The notes: generated by a model not told the origin, from the sequence alone. A stretch of DNA of 54,634 nt from Paraperlucidibaca sp. (GCA_018066805.1 JAGPVX010000028.1:1-54634), one strand, 5' to 3'; shown: positions 8,046 to 18,188, counted from the stretch's first letter. A program made the numbers and translations.

Positions 8046-8855
8046 ATGTCCTACTTAGCACCCTCTGAGTTTGTTACAAAAATGGTCGACTCTGGAGAAT
8101 CAAAAGTCTTCATGTCTACTCGTGACACCTTAATTCGTGCCTATATGGCTGGTGCAATCTTAGCTTTAGCTGCTGTTTTTGCGATTACTATTGCCGTTCA
8201 AACTGGTTCATTTCTGCTTGGCGCAATTTTATTCCCCGTCGGTTTTTGCATGCTCTATTTAATGGGGTTTGACTTGTTAACTGGCGTCTTCGTGCTGGCA
8301 CCGTTGGCCTTACTTGATAAACGCCCTGGTGTTACAGTTTCCGGCGTACTAAGAAACTGGGGCTTAGTTTTCTTAGGAAACTTTGCTGGCGCCTTAACCG
8401 TTGCAGCCATGATGGCTTTTGTTTTCACCTACGGCTTCAATACTGATGCAGGCGCCGTTGGCACGAAAGTAGCTAGTATCGGTGAAGCACGTACATTAGG
8501 TTATGCTCAATATGGAGTAGATGGCTGGCTGACTATTTTTATTCGTGGCATGCTTTGCAACTGGATGGTATCTCTAGGCGTTGTTGGGGCGATGATATCA
8601 ACATCAGTTAGCGGAAAAGTTATTGCCATGTGGATGCCAATATTCCTATTTTTCTTTATGGGATTTGAGCACTCTGTAGTTAATATGTTTTTGTTTCCAT
8701 TCGGCTTAATCATGGGTGGAGACTTCTCTATTGCAGACTATTTAATATGGAATGAAATCCCTACCGCTTTGGGCAACTTAGTTGGCGGCCTTGCTTTTAC
8801 TGGCCTCACTTTATATTCAACGCATGTTAGAACTGCACCTAAGCGCAATGCATAA
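8046..8855 (+). CDS. Formate/nitrite transporter (FNT) family channel
   Basis: This 269-residue inner-membrane protein has six hydrophobic segments and the FNT pattern: YMAGAILALAA, LMGFDLLTGVFVL, NWGLVFLGNFAGAL, IRGMLCNWMVSLGV, GFEHSVVNMFLFPFG and a final LGNLVGGLAF. The central His of the fifth segment, thought to be key for anion passage, is present (FEHSV). FNT proteins are pentameric channels for formate, nitrite or related monovalent anions. The sigma54 promoter and the following phosphatase/kinase, a pairing I recall from nitrate/nitrite assimilation loci, favour nitrite; no nitrite reductase gene is in the window. Codon use is AT-richer than in the flanking housekeeping genes. Confidence 0.92.
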   Translation: MSYLAPSEFVTKMVDSGESKVFMSTRDTLIRAYMAGAILALAAVFAITIAVQTGSFLLGAILFPVGFCMLYLMGFDLLTGVFVLAPLALLDKRPGVTVSGVLRNWGLVFLGNFAGALTVAAMMAFVFTYGFNTDAGAVGTKVASIGEARTLGYAQYGVDGWLTIFIRGMLCNWMVSLGVVGAMISTSVSGKVIAMWMPIFLFFFMGFEHSVVNMFLFPFGLIMGGDFSIADYLIWNEIPTALGNLVGGLAFTGLTLYSTHVRTAPKRNA

Positions 8856-8857
8856 TA

Positions 8858-10582
8858 ATGAATAACCTGAAAGTTAGTATTGGGCAGTACTCTGACAAAG
8901 GCCGAAAGTTAGAGAACCAAGACTTTCATGGTATTCATATTCCTGAAGATTCTTTACGTGGAATCAAAGGTATTGCTGTTGCAATGGCTGATGGCATTAG
9001 TAGTAGTGCCGTCAGCCATATAGCTAGTCAAACCGCGATACAAAGCTTTTTGCAAGACTATTACTGCACGTCTGAGGCTTGGTCCGTTAAAGGCTCGGCT
9101 GAACGCGTTCTATCTGCCACAAACTCATGGCTTTATTCACAAACTATGAGTAGCCCACATCGCTATGATAAAGATAAGGGCTATGTCTGTACATTTAGCG
9201 CACTAATTATAAAAGGTCACTCTGCGCATATTCTCCATATTGGCGATACAAGAATATATCGCTTTAATAGTAATGGCCTAGAGCAACTCACTAATGATCA
9301 TCGTCTATGGGCTACGCAAGATAAAAGCTACCTAAGTCGCGCACTAGGCATTGAGTCAAAATGCAACTCTGACTATCAATTACTAAGCGTTAACGCAGGC
9401 GATATTTTTATTATTACCACTGACGGAGTTTATGAGTTCGTTAGTGCGCAAGATATAGTTTCAACACTAGAACAGCACCACGACAACCTAAATGCTGCTG
9501 CACAAGCCATCACTACTCTAGCGTATGAACAAGGTAGCGATGACAATCTTAGCATTCAAATTGTGCGAATCGATAATCTGCCAGAGCAGGCAGTAAATCA
9601 CGTTAAGCAACAAATAGAGCAGCTACCATTTCCACCCGAACTCAGAGGGAGGATGGTGTTTGATGGCTACACTATTCTTCGAGAAATTCATGCCAACTCC
9701 AGAAGCCATGTCTACTTAGCACAAGATAACGCATCAAAAAAGCAGGTAGTTTTAAAAACTCCCTCAGTTGACCTAGGCGGAAATGAAGACTATTTAGAGC
9801 ACTTCTTGATGGAGGAGTGGGTTGCTAGGCGCATTAATAATACCCACGTCATGAAAGCAGAATTGCCAGACAGACCGCGAAATTATATTTATACCGTATT
9901 AGAATTCATCAAAGGCAAAACTCTAGCTCAGTGGGCAATAGACAACCCAAAAGCCGATATCGAAGCCGTCCGCAGTATTGTGGAGCAAATTACCAAAGGG
10001 CTATATGCTTTTCATCGCATGGAGATGCTGCATCAGGACTTACGACCTGAAAATATTATGATCGATACAGATGGTGTCATTAAAATAATCGACTTCGGCG
10101 CTGTTAGCATCGCTGGGCTACAAGAAACAACGATAGAGCAGCCAGCCACCTACTTACAAGGCACAGCTCTTTACAGTGCTCCGGAGTATTTTTTGGGAGA
10201 ATATGGCACAACACGATCAGAATTATTCTCTCTAGGAGTAATTACCTACTATCTTTTATCTGGACGCTATCCTTATGACACTAATGTCGCAAAAACTAAG
10301 ACTTTATCCGCCCAAAAGAAGCTTTGGTATCGTAGCGTGCTTGAAGAGGACCGAGAAATCCCTAAATGGGTAGATTATGCTATTCAAAAAGCGGTTCATC
10401 CATTACCAAGCCAGCGTTACGAGGAAATATTTGAGTTTACTCATGACTTGCGCCAGCCAAGTAAGCAGTTTTTAAACAAAATACGCCCTCCACTGATTGA
10501 GCGAAATCCAGTAGCAGTATGGCAAGCAATATCATCAATACTACTTATGATTATTTTATATTTACTTAGCCTAGGACAGTAA
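8858..10582 (+). CDS. PP2C phosphatase / serine-threonine kinase fusion with C-terminal membrane anchor
   Basis: The 574-residue protein has three parts. Residues 1-235 are a PP2C phosphatase domain with metal-binding motifs AMADGISSS, HIGDTRIYR, ITTDGVYEFV and GSDDNLSIQ. Residues about 265-540 are a Hanks-type kinase domain with the Lys of VVLKTPS, the catalytic loop LHQDLRPENI, DFGAVS, and GTALYSAPEY. The usual glycine-rich loop is poor (LREIHANSRSHVYLA). The last 20 residues form one hydrophobic segment, so both domains probably face the cytoplasm from the membrane. It starts two bases after the FNT stop, implying translational coupling. The target is unknown; the FNT channel or another nitrogen-assimilation protein is a guess from context. 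Confidence 0.92.
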   Translation: MNNLKVSIGQYSDKGRKLENQDFHGIHIPEDSLRGIKGIAVAMADGISSSAVSHIASQTAIQSFLQDYYCTSEAWSVKGSAERVLSATNSWLYSQTMSSPHRYDKDKGYVCTFSALIIKGHSAHILHIGDTRIYRFNSNGLEQLTNDHRLWATQDKSYLSRALGIESKCNSDYQLLSVNAGDIFIITTDGVYEFVSAQDIVSTLEQHHDNLNAAAQAITTLAYEQGSDDNLSIQIVRIDNLPEQAVNHVKQQIEQLPFPPELRGRMVFDGYTILREIHANSRSHVYLAQDNASKKQVVLKTPSVDLGGNEDYLEHFLMEEWVARRINNTHVMKAELPDRPRNYIYTVLEFIKGKTLAQWAIDNPKADIEAVRSIVEQITKGLYAFHRMEMLHQDLRPENIMIDTDGVIKIIDFGAVSIAGLQETTIEQPATYLQGTALYSAPEYFLGEYGTTRSELFSLGVITYYLLSGRYPYDTNVAKTKTLSAQKKLWYRSVLEEDREIPKWVDYAIQKAVHPLPSQRYEEIFEFTHDLRQPSKQFLNKIRPPLIERNPVAVWQAISSILLMIILYLLSLGQ

Positions 10583-10680
10583 ATAAAAATATATTATCGC
10601 CAGGCCACAAAGGCTAACCATGATATATATTCGCTAGGAGCTTACTAAGCTTATCTTCAAAAAAGTAGTAAAAAAGCTAG

Positions 10681-10785
10681 TTAACGCCCAGCATGATTCA
10701 GTTTATGCCTAACTTGTTCATTCGATAGGTCTTGGATTTCGATAACCTTATGCGGAGGCGTCTTGCTTTAAACAGCGCTAACGTT
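10681..10785 (-). pseudogene. Decayed 3' fragment of a DUF167 (yggU-like) gene
   Basis: Reading the minus strand, the last 27 or so codons give PPHKVIEIQDLSNEQVRHKL and end NHAGR, closely matching the end of the intact gene at 7428-7718. The frame has an in-frame TAA a few codons upstream, and the N-terminal two thirds are absent, so it is a remnant. It forms the right copy of a direct repeat with 7418-7531 (the similarity extends from about 10669 to 10784). Confidence 0.85.
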
Positions 10786-10810
10786 AAGACGAGCAAGCGA
10801 GCTGTCAGCG

Positions 10811-11224
10811 CTACTCATCCTCTACAACTACCGCTATTTTTAGCGCATGAGCATCTTCGCCCAAATTAAATTTATTGCCAAAATAGAGTGTGGCATCGCC
10901 TTTTTGATGGGCAACTAGTCTACAAACGGTGCCGCCAAATAAGACTCCAGGCTCACGGAATGGGATGAAGCTTCTGGTATTTTCGCACTCAATACTGGCT
11001 ATCTCTGGCGCGGCACTGATCATCCAAGGGTAGTAGCCCCACCAGCCCGGAAAGCCATTGCCAATTGCTAAAACCTCAGCGGCTTCACCGACCTTTATTT
11101 GCAAGGATGGTTCTGCGTCAGGATTTTTCAGCAGCGATTTATAACTTAGCCTTACTCCAGCGCAGCCTTGAAGAAGCACCGCCAGCAGAGCTAGGCATAC
11201 TATTTTATTGCAGTATATTTTCAT
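10811..11224 (-). CDS. Small lipoprotein of unknown function
   Basis: The 137-residue product starts with a short positively charged segment, a hydrophobic stretch and the lipobox LLQGC, so it should be exported and lipidated at Cys21. The mature part is about 117 residues, with an aromatic patch (GNGFPGWWGYYPW) and two further cysteines that could form a disulfide. I do not recognise a family. The ribosome-binding site is weak (AAAGAA). It lies between the DUF167 remnant and the paired palindromes B and C. Confidence 0.7.
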   Translation of the reverse strand: MKIYCNKIVCLALLAVLLQGCAGVRLSYKSLLKNPDAEPSLQIKVGEAAEVLAIGNGFPGWWGYYPWMISAAPEIASIECENTRSFIPFREPGVLFGGTVCRLVAHQKGDATLYFGNKFNLGEDAHALKIAVVVEDE

Positions 11225-11286
11225 GTTCTTTGAGGCAGTCCTCTGGCAGTACTTGAGCTCTTAGCACAAGAGCCCCCATTGAGAAA

Positions 11287-11353
11287 AGTCGTCAGCAATA
11301 GAGCCCCTCGCTACGGCTTCGCCTATTCGCGAGAGGCTCTATTGCTGACGACT
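11287..11353 (+). repeat. Fixed-centre variable-arm palindrome, copy B
   Basis: Arms 11287-11305 and 11335-11353 are a perfect 19-bp inverted repeat (AGTCGTCAGCAATAGAGCC). The middle, 11310-11330, is the same 21-bp core as in copy A, same orientation, with four bases on each side (CCTC, GAGA). It is two bases from copy C. The arms share nothing obvious with those of A or C. Confidence 0.92.
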
Positions 11354-11355
11354 CA

Positions 11356-11424
11356 GGCGCTGGTGGAGATAGTGGCGGTGCGAATAGGCGAAGCCGTAGC
11401 ACAGCCACTATCTCCACCAGCGCC
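11356..11424 (-). repeat. Fixed-centre variable-arm palindrome, copy C
   Basis: Arms 11356-11376 and 11404-11424 are a perfect 21-bp inverted repeat starting GGCGCTGGTGGAGATAGTGG. The core at 11380-11400 is the exact reverse complement of the core in A and B, with three bases on each side. It ends seven bases from the stop of the AraC-type regulator gene, which is transcribed toward it. Confidence 0.92.
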
Positions 11425-11431
11425 AACTAGC

Positions 11432-12439
11432 TCAAGCTTCAAGCTGCTTCCGCTTCCGATACTCGATCGGAGTTTCCTGAGTCCAGCGCTTAAACGCCCG
11501 ATAAAACGTGCTCGGCTCGGCAAATCCCGTCAAATACACAATCTGCTCAATACTCTCATCGGTGCGAGCCAATAAACGCCGCGCCAACCGTGAACGATAG
11601 TCTGCCAGCACATGATTAAAGCTTGTGCCCGCCTCCTCCAGCTCAGTCCGCAAACGCCGCGCCGGCATGCCGATGCGCTGCGCCACCGCCTCTAACGTGG
11701 TATCACCTGACTCTAGCATCTCACCAATTGCTCGCTTCACTGCTTCAACTAAATCCAAACGCTCAAGCTCAGCGAGCTTCTCGTTAGCCATTTTTTCATG
11801 CAGGCGCAACAAGCTTGGCTCGGCATGCCAAACCTGGTGGTCAAGCACTCGCATATCAAAATAGATCCGATTTTCGCTGCAGCCTAGCGTTACTGGGCAG
11901 CCATAAACGCGTTCGTATTCGGCCGGAGATGCGCCTTCCACATGCGTGAAGTGCACGGCGAGTGGCTGAAAGTGACCATCGGTAAGCGAGCCAAAAAAGC
12001 GGATCACACCCATCACTAGTGCTTCGGCAAAATGACGCATGCCGGTGGCATCGGCAATGTCGGCGAGATAGCAGTGATTACCATCGATTACTAAGCGCGA
12101 GGTAATGGCATCGCTCAATAAGCGCTGATACGCCAAGGCGCGGTGCAGACCTTCGCCAAAAGTGGGGCTGGATGAAATGAGGTATTCGAGCACCTGGCCG
12201 CGATAGACCGGTAGATGCTCGCCTAAATGCAGGCCGATATGAGGGTCGCCGGAGATGTCTTCGAGTGCGCGCCAAAACATGGCTTGACCGGCAAATGGCG
12301 TGCGCTCGGGCGACTCAACATCAAGCCAGTTAGGTGACACTTTGGCTTGTAGCAAGATAGCTTCGACCGGCAATCCAGCCTTGAGCATGGCCTGATAGGC
12401 CAGTCGCAGCAAAATCGGCGCGTCCGTTCGCTCAGTCAT
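11432..12439 (-). CDS. AraC-family transcriptional regulator
   Basis: The 335-residue protein has the AraC_binding_2/Arabinose_bd-type N-terminal domain (about 1-210) found in OruR/ArgR-like and VqsM-like regulators, then two helix-turn-helix units at the C-terminus (TLEAVAQRIGMPARRLRTEL and IEQIVYLTGFAEPSTFYRAFKRW). Such proteins are cytosolic DNA-binding activators. I use ATG 12439; the frame also has a TTG two codons upstream. No adjacent divergent operon reveals a target: downstream are palindromes C and B, upstream is purL on the same strand. Confidence 0.92.
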   Translation of the reverse strand: MTERTDAPILLRLAYQAMLKAGLPVEAILLQAKVSPNWLDVESPERTPFAGQAMFWRALEDISGDPHIGLHLGEHLPVYRGQVLEYLISSSPTFGEGLHRALAYQRLLSDAITSRLVIDGNHCYLADIADATGMRHFAEALVMGVIRFFGSLTDGHFQPLAVHFTHVEGASPAEYERVYGCPVTLGCSENRIYFDMRVLDHQVWHAEPSLLRLHEKMANEKLAELERLDLVEAVKRAIGEMLESGDTTLEAVAQRIGMPARRLRTELEEAGTSFNHVLADYRSRLARRLLARTDESIEQIVYLTGFAEPSTFYRAFKRWTQETPIEYRKRKQLEA

Positions 12440-12540
12440 CAGCAAGTCTCAATTATCGTCGGCGCAAGGGGTCTCATCATGAGCCCGAGTCTACTCGCAT
12501 TTTGCCGCGGCGCAGACAAAGCCTACGCCGCGATTAGGCC

Positions 12541-15500
12541 TTATCCGATAAAGCGACGAGCATTGCGGAACATGCGCATCCACGGGCCGTCTTCTTGCCA
12601 TTCTTGCGGATGCCAGCTGTGTTGCACGGCACGGAATACGCGCTCGGGATGCGGCATCATGATGGTGGCGCGGCCATCGCGACTGGTCACGCCGGCAATG
12701 CCGTGTGGCGAGCCATTGGGATTGAGCGGGTACTGCTGCGTGCGGCGGCCATAACCATCGACCCAGCCGAGAGCAACCAAGCCTTGTTCGCCCAGAGCCG
12801 CCAACGTGCTAGCGTCGTGATGCGCGCGGCCTTCGCCATGAGCCACGGCGATGGGCATAGTGGAGCCGGCCATTCCCGCTAAAAATAACGAAGGCGATTC
12901 CGGCACTTCAACCAAGCAAGTTCGCGCCTCAAAGACTTCGCTGCGGTTACGGGCAAAGGTTGGCCACATATCCGCGCCTGGAATGAGCGCCTTCAGTTGC
13001 GAGAGCATTTGGCAGCCATTGCACACGCCTAAGCTAAAGGTGTCTGGGCGAGCAAAGAAGGCCGCGAATTCATCACGCACATGTTCGGTGAAGAGGATGG
13101 ATTTAGCCCAGCCACCGCCAGCGCCGAGCACGTCGCCATAAGAGAAGCCACCGCAAGCGACAAGGCCAACGAAGTCCTTCAATGACACACGACGGCTGAT
13201 GAGATCGCTCATGTGCACATCGATCGCGGTAAAACCGGCGCGATGGAATGCTGCAGCCATCTCGGTTTGGCCATTGACGCCCTGCTCACGCAAGATCGCC
13301 ACGCGTGGACGAATGCCGCTAGCAATAAACGGTGCGGCGATGTCGTCATTGATATCGAAACTAAGTTTGGCAAATAAGCCGGGGGCTGGCTCGGCCAAGG
13401 CCTTGAATTCCTCTTCGGCGCAGTCGGCGTTATCGCGCAGCGCTTGCATGCGATAGCTGGTCTCGGCCCACAACTGTTGAGCACGCGAGCGCGGCAGGCT
13501 TAAGCGAGCCTTGCCTTTCAGGCTGATGTTCAATTCTTCACGGCTATTAAGGCCGCCAAGCACGTGCACATGACCGGCAACTAGCGTATTGGCAAAAGCA
13601 GCTTTCACCGCCTCAGCATCGCTGGCACGGACTTGCAGCACAGCACCTAATTCTTCGCTAAATAGTGCGGCTAAGACATCAGCCTCGCTATCACTGTCGG
13701 CTATCGCGTCGAGGGCGACGTTGACGCCAACACGGCCGGCGAAGGCCATTTCCGCCAAAGTGGCCCAGAGGCCGCCATCGCTGCGATCGTGATAGGCCAG
13801 CAAACGGCCATCGGCATTGAGCGTTTGGATGCCATCGAAGAAGGCTTGTAAGAGCATGGGGTCATCGACATCGGCAGGCGTCGTGCCGACTTGGCTATAA
13901 ACCTGCGCCAAGGCGGAGCCGCCGAGGCGGTTATGGCCACGACCAAGATCGATCAGCACTAGCACTGTATCGTCGATATCGCGGCGTAATTCAGGAGTGA
14001 GTGTGGCGCGAATATCAGTCACAGGAGCGAAGCCGGTGACCACTAATGACAGCGGCGAGGTCACTGATTTTGATTCATCGCCATCCTGCCAAACTGTGCG
14101 CATAGACATCGAGTCTTTGCCCACCGGAATGGTTAAGTTCAGCGCTGGGCATAACTCCATGCCCACTGCGTAGACGGCGTCATAGAGGTTTTCATCTTCT
14201 TTGCCAGCGCCAGCGGCGGCCATCCAGTTCGCCGACAGTTTAATGTCGGAGAGCTTGGCAATGCGCGATGCCGCCATATTGGTGATGGTCTCACCAACGG
14301 CCAAGCGTGCAGAGGCAGCGGCGTTGAGTATGGCCACGGGCGTGCGTTCACCCATCGCCATGGCCTCGCCGGTGTAGCCATTGAAACCAGTCGCGGTTAC
14401 TGCGACATCAGCTACCGGCACTTGCCATGGGCCGACCATTTGCTCGCGCGCCACTAAGCCAGTAATTGAGCGGTCGCCAATGGTGATCAGGAATTGCTTT
14501 GAGGCTACCGAAGGCAGCTGCAAAACTCGTTCGGCGGCGTCTAGCGCAGTGACATCACGCAAGTTGAGCGCGGTTTGTGTGAGCAGTTGGCGCTGAAAGC
14601 TGCGCTGCATTTTTGGTGTTTTGCCGAGCAACACCGACATCGGCATATCGACTGGGGCATTATCAAAATGCGCATCTTCTACGCGCAGATGGCGTACTTC
14701 TTTTGCCTCACCCAAGACCGCAAACAAGGCCCGCTCGCGCTCACAAAGCTCAGTAAATAGCTGCAAGCTGCTTGGGCGAATAGCCAAAACATAGCGCTCT
14801 TGCGCTTCGTTGCACCAAATTTCAACTGGTGCCATGCCGCGCTCTAAGCTCGGGATAGCACGTAAATTCAAGGTTGCGCCAAGCTCGTGATCATTGACCA
14901 ATTCGGGCATGGCGTTGGACAAGCCACCGGCGCCAACATCGTGAACTGAAACAATAGGGTTGGCTGCACCCAAACTCCAGCAGGCATCAATGACTTCTTG
15001 CGCCCGACGCTCCATTTCAGGGTTTTCGCGCTGCACTGAGGCGAAGTCTAGGTTCTCTGCGCTGGCGCCACTGGCCATCGACGAAGCTGCACCACCACCT
15101 AGGCCGATGAGCAATGCTGGGCCGCCGAGCACAATCAATAGGTCGCCGGGCTCAATCGGATTTTTCTGCACATGATCATCGCGAATATTGCCGTAGCCGC
15201 CAGCGATCATGATGGGCTTGTGATAGCCCATGACTTCGGAGCCATGAACACCGTTGACGCGCAGCTCGAAGGAACGAAAATAACCGCACAGGGCTGGGCG
15301 ACCAAATTCGTTATTAAATGCCGCACCGCCAAGTGGGCCTTGCAGCATGATGTCGCGCGCAGTGACGATGCGATCGGGCTTGCCATATGGTGTTTCCCAT
15401 GGCTGCACAAAGCCGGGGATATTCAAGTTCGATACCGTAAAGCCAGTGAGTCCCGCCTTGGGTTTGCCACCGCGACCGGTCGCACCTTCATCACGGATTT

Positions 15501-16431
15501 CACCACCAGAGCCTGTCGCTGCACCGGCAAATGGCGCAATCGCGGTCGGGTGGTTATGCGTTTCCACTTTCATCAAAATATGCACGGGCTCGTGATTAAA
15601 GCCGTAAGCGTGGCCGCCATTGAGGCGATAAAAACGATCAGCTTCGCTGCCGGCAATGACCGCGGCATTATCGTGATAGGCCGATAAAATGCCGACACTG
15701 TAATTGGCGTAGGTGTTTTTGATCATGCCAAATAGCGTGTGCGGCGTAGCCTTGCCGTCAATCACCCAGCTGGCATTGAAAATTTTGTGGCGGCAATGCT
15801 CGGAGTTGGCCTGAGCAAACATCATCAGCTCGATGTCGTGCGGGTTGCGGCCCAAGCGCGTGAAGTTGTCGACCAGATAATCCACTTCGTCATCGCTCAG
15901 CGCAAAGCCGTGGGTTTGGTTGGCCTCAGCTAAAGCTTCACGGCCACCACCTAAAACATCGATAGATTTCAGCTCACGCGGCGCTTCTTGGCGAAATAAA
16001 ATGCTGGCGTCCGCAGGAGCATTAAGCACCGCTTCAGTCATGCGATCGTGAAGCAGCGCAGTGACTTGCTGCCAATCGGCAGCGCTCAAACTTTCAGCGC
16101 CAGCCACCCAATACTCAGTGGCGCGCTCGATGCGGCGCACGGCAGCCAAGCCGGTATTGTGGGCAATATCGGTAGCTTTCGATGACCATGGCGAAATAGT
16201 TCCTGGCCGTGGCACCACTACCGCCACTCGGCCCTGCTCGCTGACATCAAACTCATCGCCATAATGTAAGAGTGCTTGCAGCGACTCTGGAGCTTCGCTT
16301 AAGTCAGTGTCGACAATGTGCAGCCAACGTGCGGAGACCGCCTGAATGCTGGGCTGAAGCTCTCGCAAGGTGTCCAACAAACGTTGTTGACGGAAGGCGG
16401 TGAGCGCAGAAGCGCCGGGCAGAAGCAGCAT
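12541..16431 (-). CDS. purL: Phosphoribosylformylglycinamidine synthase PurL (large, single-chain form)
   Basis: This enzyme converts formyl-GAR, glutamine and ATP to FGAM in purine synthesis. The 1296-residue length equals the gammaproteobacterial single-chain form: an N-terminal PurS-like domain, two AIRS-type synthase halves ([47 protein letters not shown]) and a C-terminal glutaminase domain with the Cys of [10 protein letters not shown] and the HGEGRA and MPHPERVF motifs. The frame is open to 16473, but the family start resembles the Met at 16431. mltF is divergent, as in other gammaproteobacteria. The long antisense frames inside it are shadows. Confidence 0.97.
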   Translation of the reverse strand: MLLLPGASALTAFRQQRLLDTLRELQPSIQAVSARWLHIVDTDLSEAPESLQALLHYGDEFDVSEQGRVAVVVPRPGTISPWSSKATDIAHNTGLAAVRRIERATEYWVAGAESLSAADWQQVTALLHDRMTEAVLNAPADASILFRQEAPRELKSIDVLGGGREALAEANQTHGFALSDDEVDYLVDNFTRLGRNPHDIELMMFAQANSEHCRHKIFNASWVIDGKATPHTLFGMIKNTYANYSVGILSAYHDNAAVIAGSEADRFYRLNGGHAYGFNHEPVHILMKVETHNHPTAIAPFAGAATGSGGEIRDEGATGRGGKPKAGLTGFTVSNLNIPGFVQPWETPYGKPDRIVTARDIMLQGPLGGAAFNNEFGRPALCGYFRSFELRVNGVHGSEVMGYHKPIMIAGGYGNIRDDHVQKNPIEPGDLLIVLGGPALLIGLGGGAASSMASGASAENLDFASVQRENPEMERRAQEVIDACWSLGAANPIVSVHDVGAGGLSNAMPELVNDHELGATLNLRAIPSLERGMAPVEIWCNEAQERYVLAIRPSSLQLFTELCERERALFAVLGEAKEVRHLRVEDAHFDNAPVDMPMSVLLGKTPKMQRSFQRQLLTQTALNLRDVTALDAAERVLQLPSVASKQFLITIGDRSITGLVAREQMVGPWQVPVADVAVTATGFNGYTGEAMAMGERTPVAILNAAASARLAVGETITNMAASRIAKLSDIKLSANWMAAAGAGKEDENLYDAVYAVGMELCPALNLTIPVGKDSMSMRTVWQDGDESKSVTSPLSLVVTGFAPVTDIRATLTPELRRDIDDTVLVLIDLGRGHNRLGGSALAQVYSQVGTTPADVDDPMLLQAFFDGIQTLNADGRLLAYHDRSDGGLWATLAEMAFAGRVGVNVALDAIADSDSEADVLAALFSEELGAVLQVRASDAEAVKAAFANTLVAGHVHVLGGLNSREELNISLKGKARLSLPRSRAQQLWAETSYRMQALRDNADCAEEEFKALAEPAPGLFAKLSFDINDDIAAPFIASGIRPRVAILREQGVNGQTEMAAAFHRAGFTAIDVHMSDLISRRVSLKDFVGLVACGGFSYGDVLGAGGGWAKSILFTEHVRDEFAAFFARPDTFSLGVCNGCQMLSQLKALIPGADMWPTFARNRSEVFEARTCLVEVPESPSLFLAGMAGSTMPIAVAHGEGRAHHDASTLAALGEQGLVALGWVDGYGRRTQQYPLNPNGSPHGIAGVTSRDGRATIMMPHPERVFRAVQHSWHPQEWQEDGPWMRMFRNARRFIG

Positions 16432-16651
16432 AGTGGAGTCTCGCGTGCCAAAGAGGAAAAATCTGAGGTGCATAGTGTAGCAAAAACAGCTGCCGACGGA
16501 CGGCTGATCGTCACATTAGCGCAGTCTGTATTCGCGGCCAGCGCCGAGACATTGTCGGACAATCTAGCGAGCTTCATCGGGTCAGGTTGGACGCTCAGCC
16601 TTCCTAGCCCTACACTGCAAGCAACTCAGAGAAGACAAGTTGAGGTGCCAC

Positions 16652-18121
16652 ATGGCTATTAAACGCCCACCAAAGCGTCTAAGCCCGCATCGCCAAGCTA
16701 TTAAAATGCTCAAACGCATTAACCGCCGCCACGTTAAAGTCGCGGTAGCGGGCACATTAGCAGCTAGCACACTGGCCTTGCAGCCTATGCAAAATGCTTT
16801 GGACATGGTGCGTAGCAGTGGTGAACTTCACCTCGTCGGCGTCTCTAGCCCCAGCACATTCTTCCAGCAAGATGGCCATACTCACGGCCTGCAGTTCGAG
16901 CTTGCGCAGCAGTTTGCTAATGAACTCGGCGTAAAACTCGTTGTCGACTCAGTCACATCACCGCACCGAGTCTTGCAATCGATTCGTCGCAATCAAGCTC
17001 AACTCGCACTCACTGGCATTACCGCCGACGACCCTCGCCTTGAGCGTTTGCGCGTTAGCAACCCAGTCATTGAAGTTCAGCAGCAGCTGGTTCAGCGCAA
17101 TGATCAGCGCATGCCCAAAGATATCTCAGGGCTTACCGGCAAAGTCGTTGGTGTCGTCGCAGGCAGCACCGAGGCCCAGCATTTAAAAGACTCTGTGCGC
17201 GAAGTTGAAAACGTCAAAATCATCGAGATTCGCCAAGGCAAAAGCCTCGACTTATTAGGCTTGCTCGATGAAGGCCGAGTCGATTTTGTCGCGATGAATT
17301 CGCGCGAATTCGACGCCTTCCGCCCACTCTTCCCTAATCTTCGCGACAGCATGTCGCTTGAGCGCACCGATGCAGTGTCTTGGGTGTTCATGAAGTCTGG
17401 TGATCACAGCCTTTACCAAGCCGCCCAAGACTTCTTAGTGCGCAAACAGGCCGATGGCACTTTGCAGCGTTTGGCCGAGTTTTATAGCAATGGCAACGTC
17501 TTCGACAGCTATGGCGCCAAGCATTTCAATCGCGATATTGCTAACCGCTTGCCGCATTATCAATCGTTGTTTGAGCGCGAGAGCACCGCCACCGATGTCG
17601 ACTGGCGTCTACTTGCGGCCATTGCCTATCAAGAGTCGAAATGGAACCCCAACGCTGTGTCACCAACAGGTGTTAAAGGCCTGATGATGCTGACGCAGGG
17701 AACTGCCTCGATGATGGGCGTAAAAAATCGTGAGCATGCCGGCCAAAGCATTCATGGTGGCAGCGCCTACTTCAAATACATTCACGATCGTATGCCAGAG
17801 AGCGTTGCCGAGCCTGATCGCACGTGGATGGCGCTGGCTTCATACAATATGGGCCCTGCGCATATTTTGCGCGCCCGCAAACTCACCGAGCGCAATGGCG
17901 GCGATGCCAATAGCTGGCTCGATGTGTCGCGTAATTTACGCCAGTTAGCGCAGGATAATCGTCGCCAAGGCCGCTCTGTGCCGGATGTTGGCCAAGGCCT
18001 GCATTATGTCCAGCAGGTTCGTCGTTATTACGATGCCATCGCACTCAATACGCAGGTGACGCTGAGCAAAACTCAGGTGGCATCACTTGATTTTGATATT
18101 AGTAATTCGACCACGCAGTAA
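16652..18121 (+). CDS. mltF: Membrane-bound lytic murein transglycosylase F
   Basis: MltF cuts peptidoglycan glycan strands to give 1,6-anhydromuropeptides. The 489-residue product has a basic N-terminus and one hydrophobic export segment (VAVAGTLAASTLAL), a periplasmic solute-binding-like domain (about 55-290) and a C-terminal SLT domain with the catalytic Glu in AYQESKWNP and the motifs SPTGVKGLMMLT and ALASYNMGPAH. GAGG before ATG 16652 supports this start over an in-frame TTG at 16640. No lipobox Cys is seen, unlike many Mlt proteins, so it may be held by an uncleaved signal. It is divergent from purL, a conserved neighbourhood. Confidence 0.94.
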   Translation: MAIKRPPKRLSPHRQAIKMLKRINRRHVKVAVAGTLAASTLALQPMQNALDMVRSSGELHLVGVSSPSTFFQQDGHTHGLQFELAQQFANELGVKLVVDSVTSPHRVLQSIRRNQAQLALTGITADDPRLERLRVSNPVIEVQQQLVQRNDQRMPKDISGLTGKVVGVVAGSTEAQHLKDSVREVENVKIIEIRQGKSLDLLGLLDEGRVDFVAMNSREFDAFRPLFPNLRDSMSLERTDAVSWVFMKSGDHSLYQAAQDFLVRKQADGTLQRLAEFYSNGNVFDSYGAKHFNRDIANRLPHYQSLFERESTATDVDWRLLAAIAYQESKWNPNAVSPTGVKGLMMLTQGTASMMGVKNREHAGQSIHGGSAYFKYIHDRMPESVAEPDRTWMALASYNMGPAHILRARKLTERNGGDANSWLDVSRNLRQLAQDNRRQGRSVPDVGQGLHYVQQVRRYYDAIALNTQVTLSKTQVASLDFDISNSTTQ

Positions 18122-18188
18122 ATTCTGTACGCTCTGCCTACTTACTGCGCTCGATACACGCAGTCTTAGCACCCGCAAAATCTACGCA

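Noticed and set aside
11287-11424. Reading the palindromes as integron attC sites or intrinsic terminators
   Set aside because: No 7-bp RYYYAAC/GTTRRRY ends and no integrase or cassette structure; no T-run follows any arm.
15172-15687. Long plus-strand frames inside purL (for example 171 codons)
   Set aside because: They are antisense to a highly conserved enzyme-coding region and match no protein pattern; a GC-biased third position in purL explains them.
16432-16473. N-terminal extension of purL
   Set aside because: The extra 14 residues do not resemble other PurL proteins, while the start at 16431 gives the usual length and opening.
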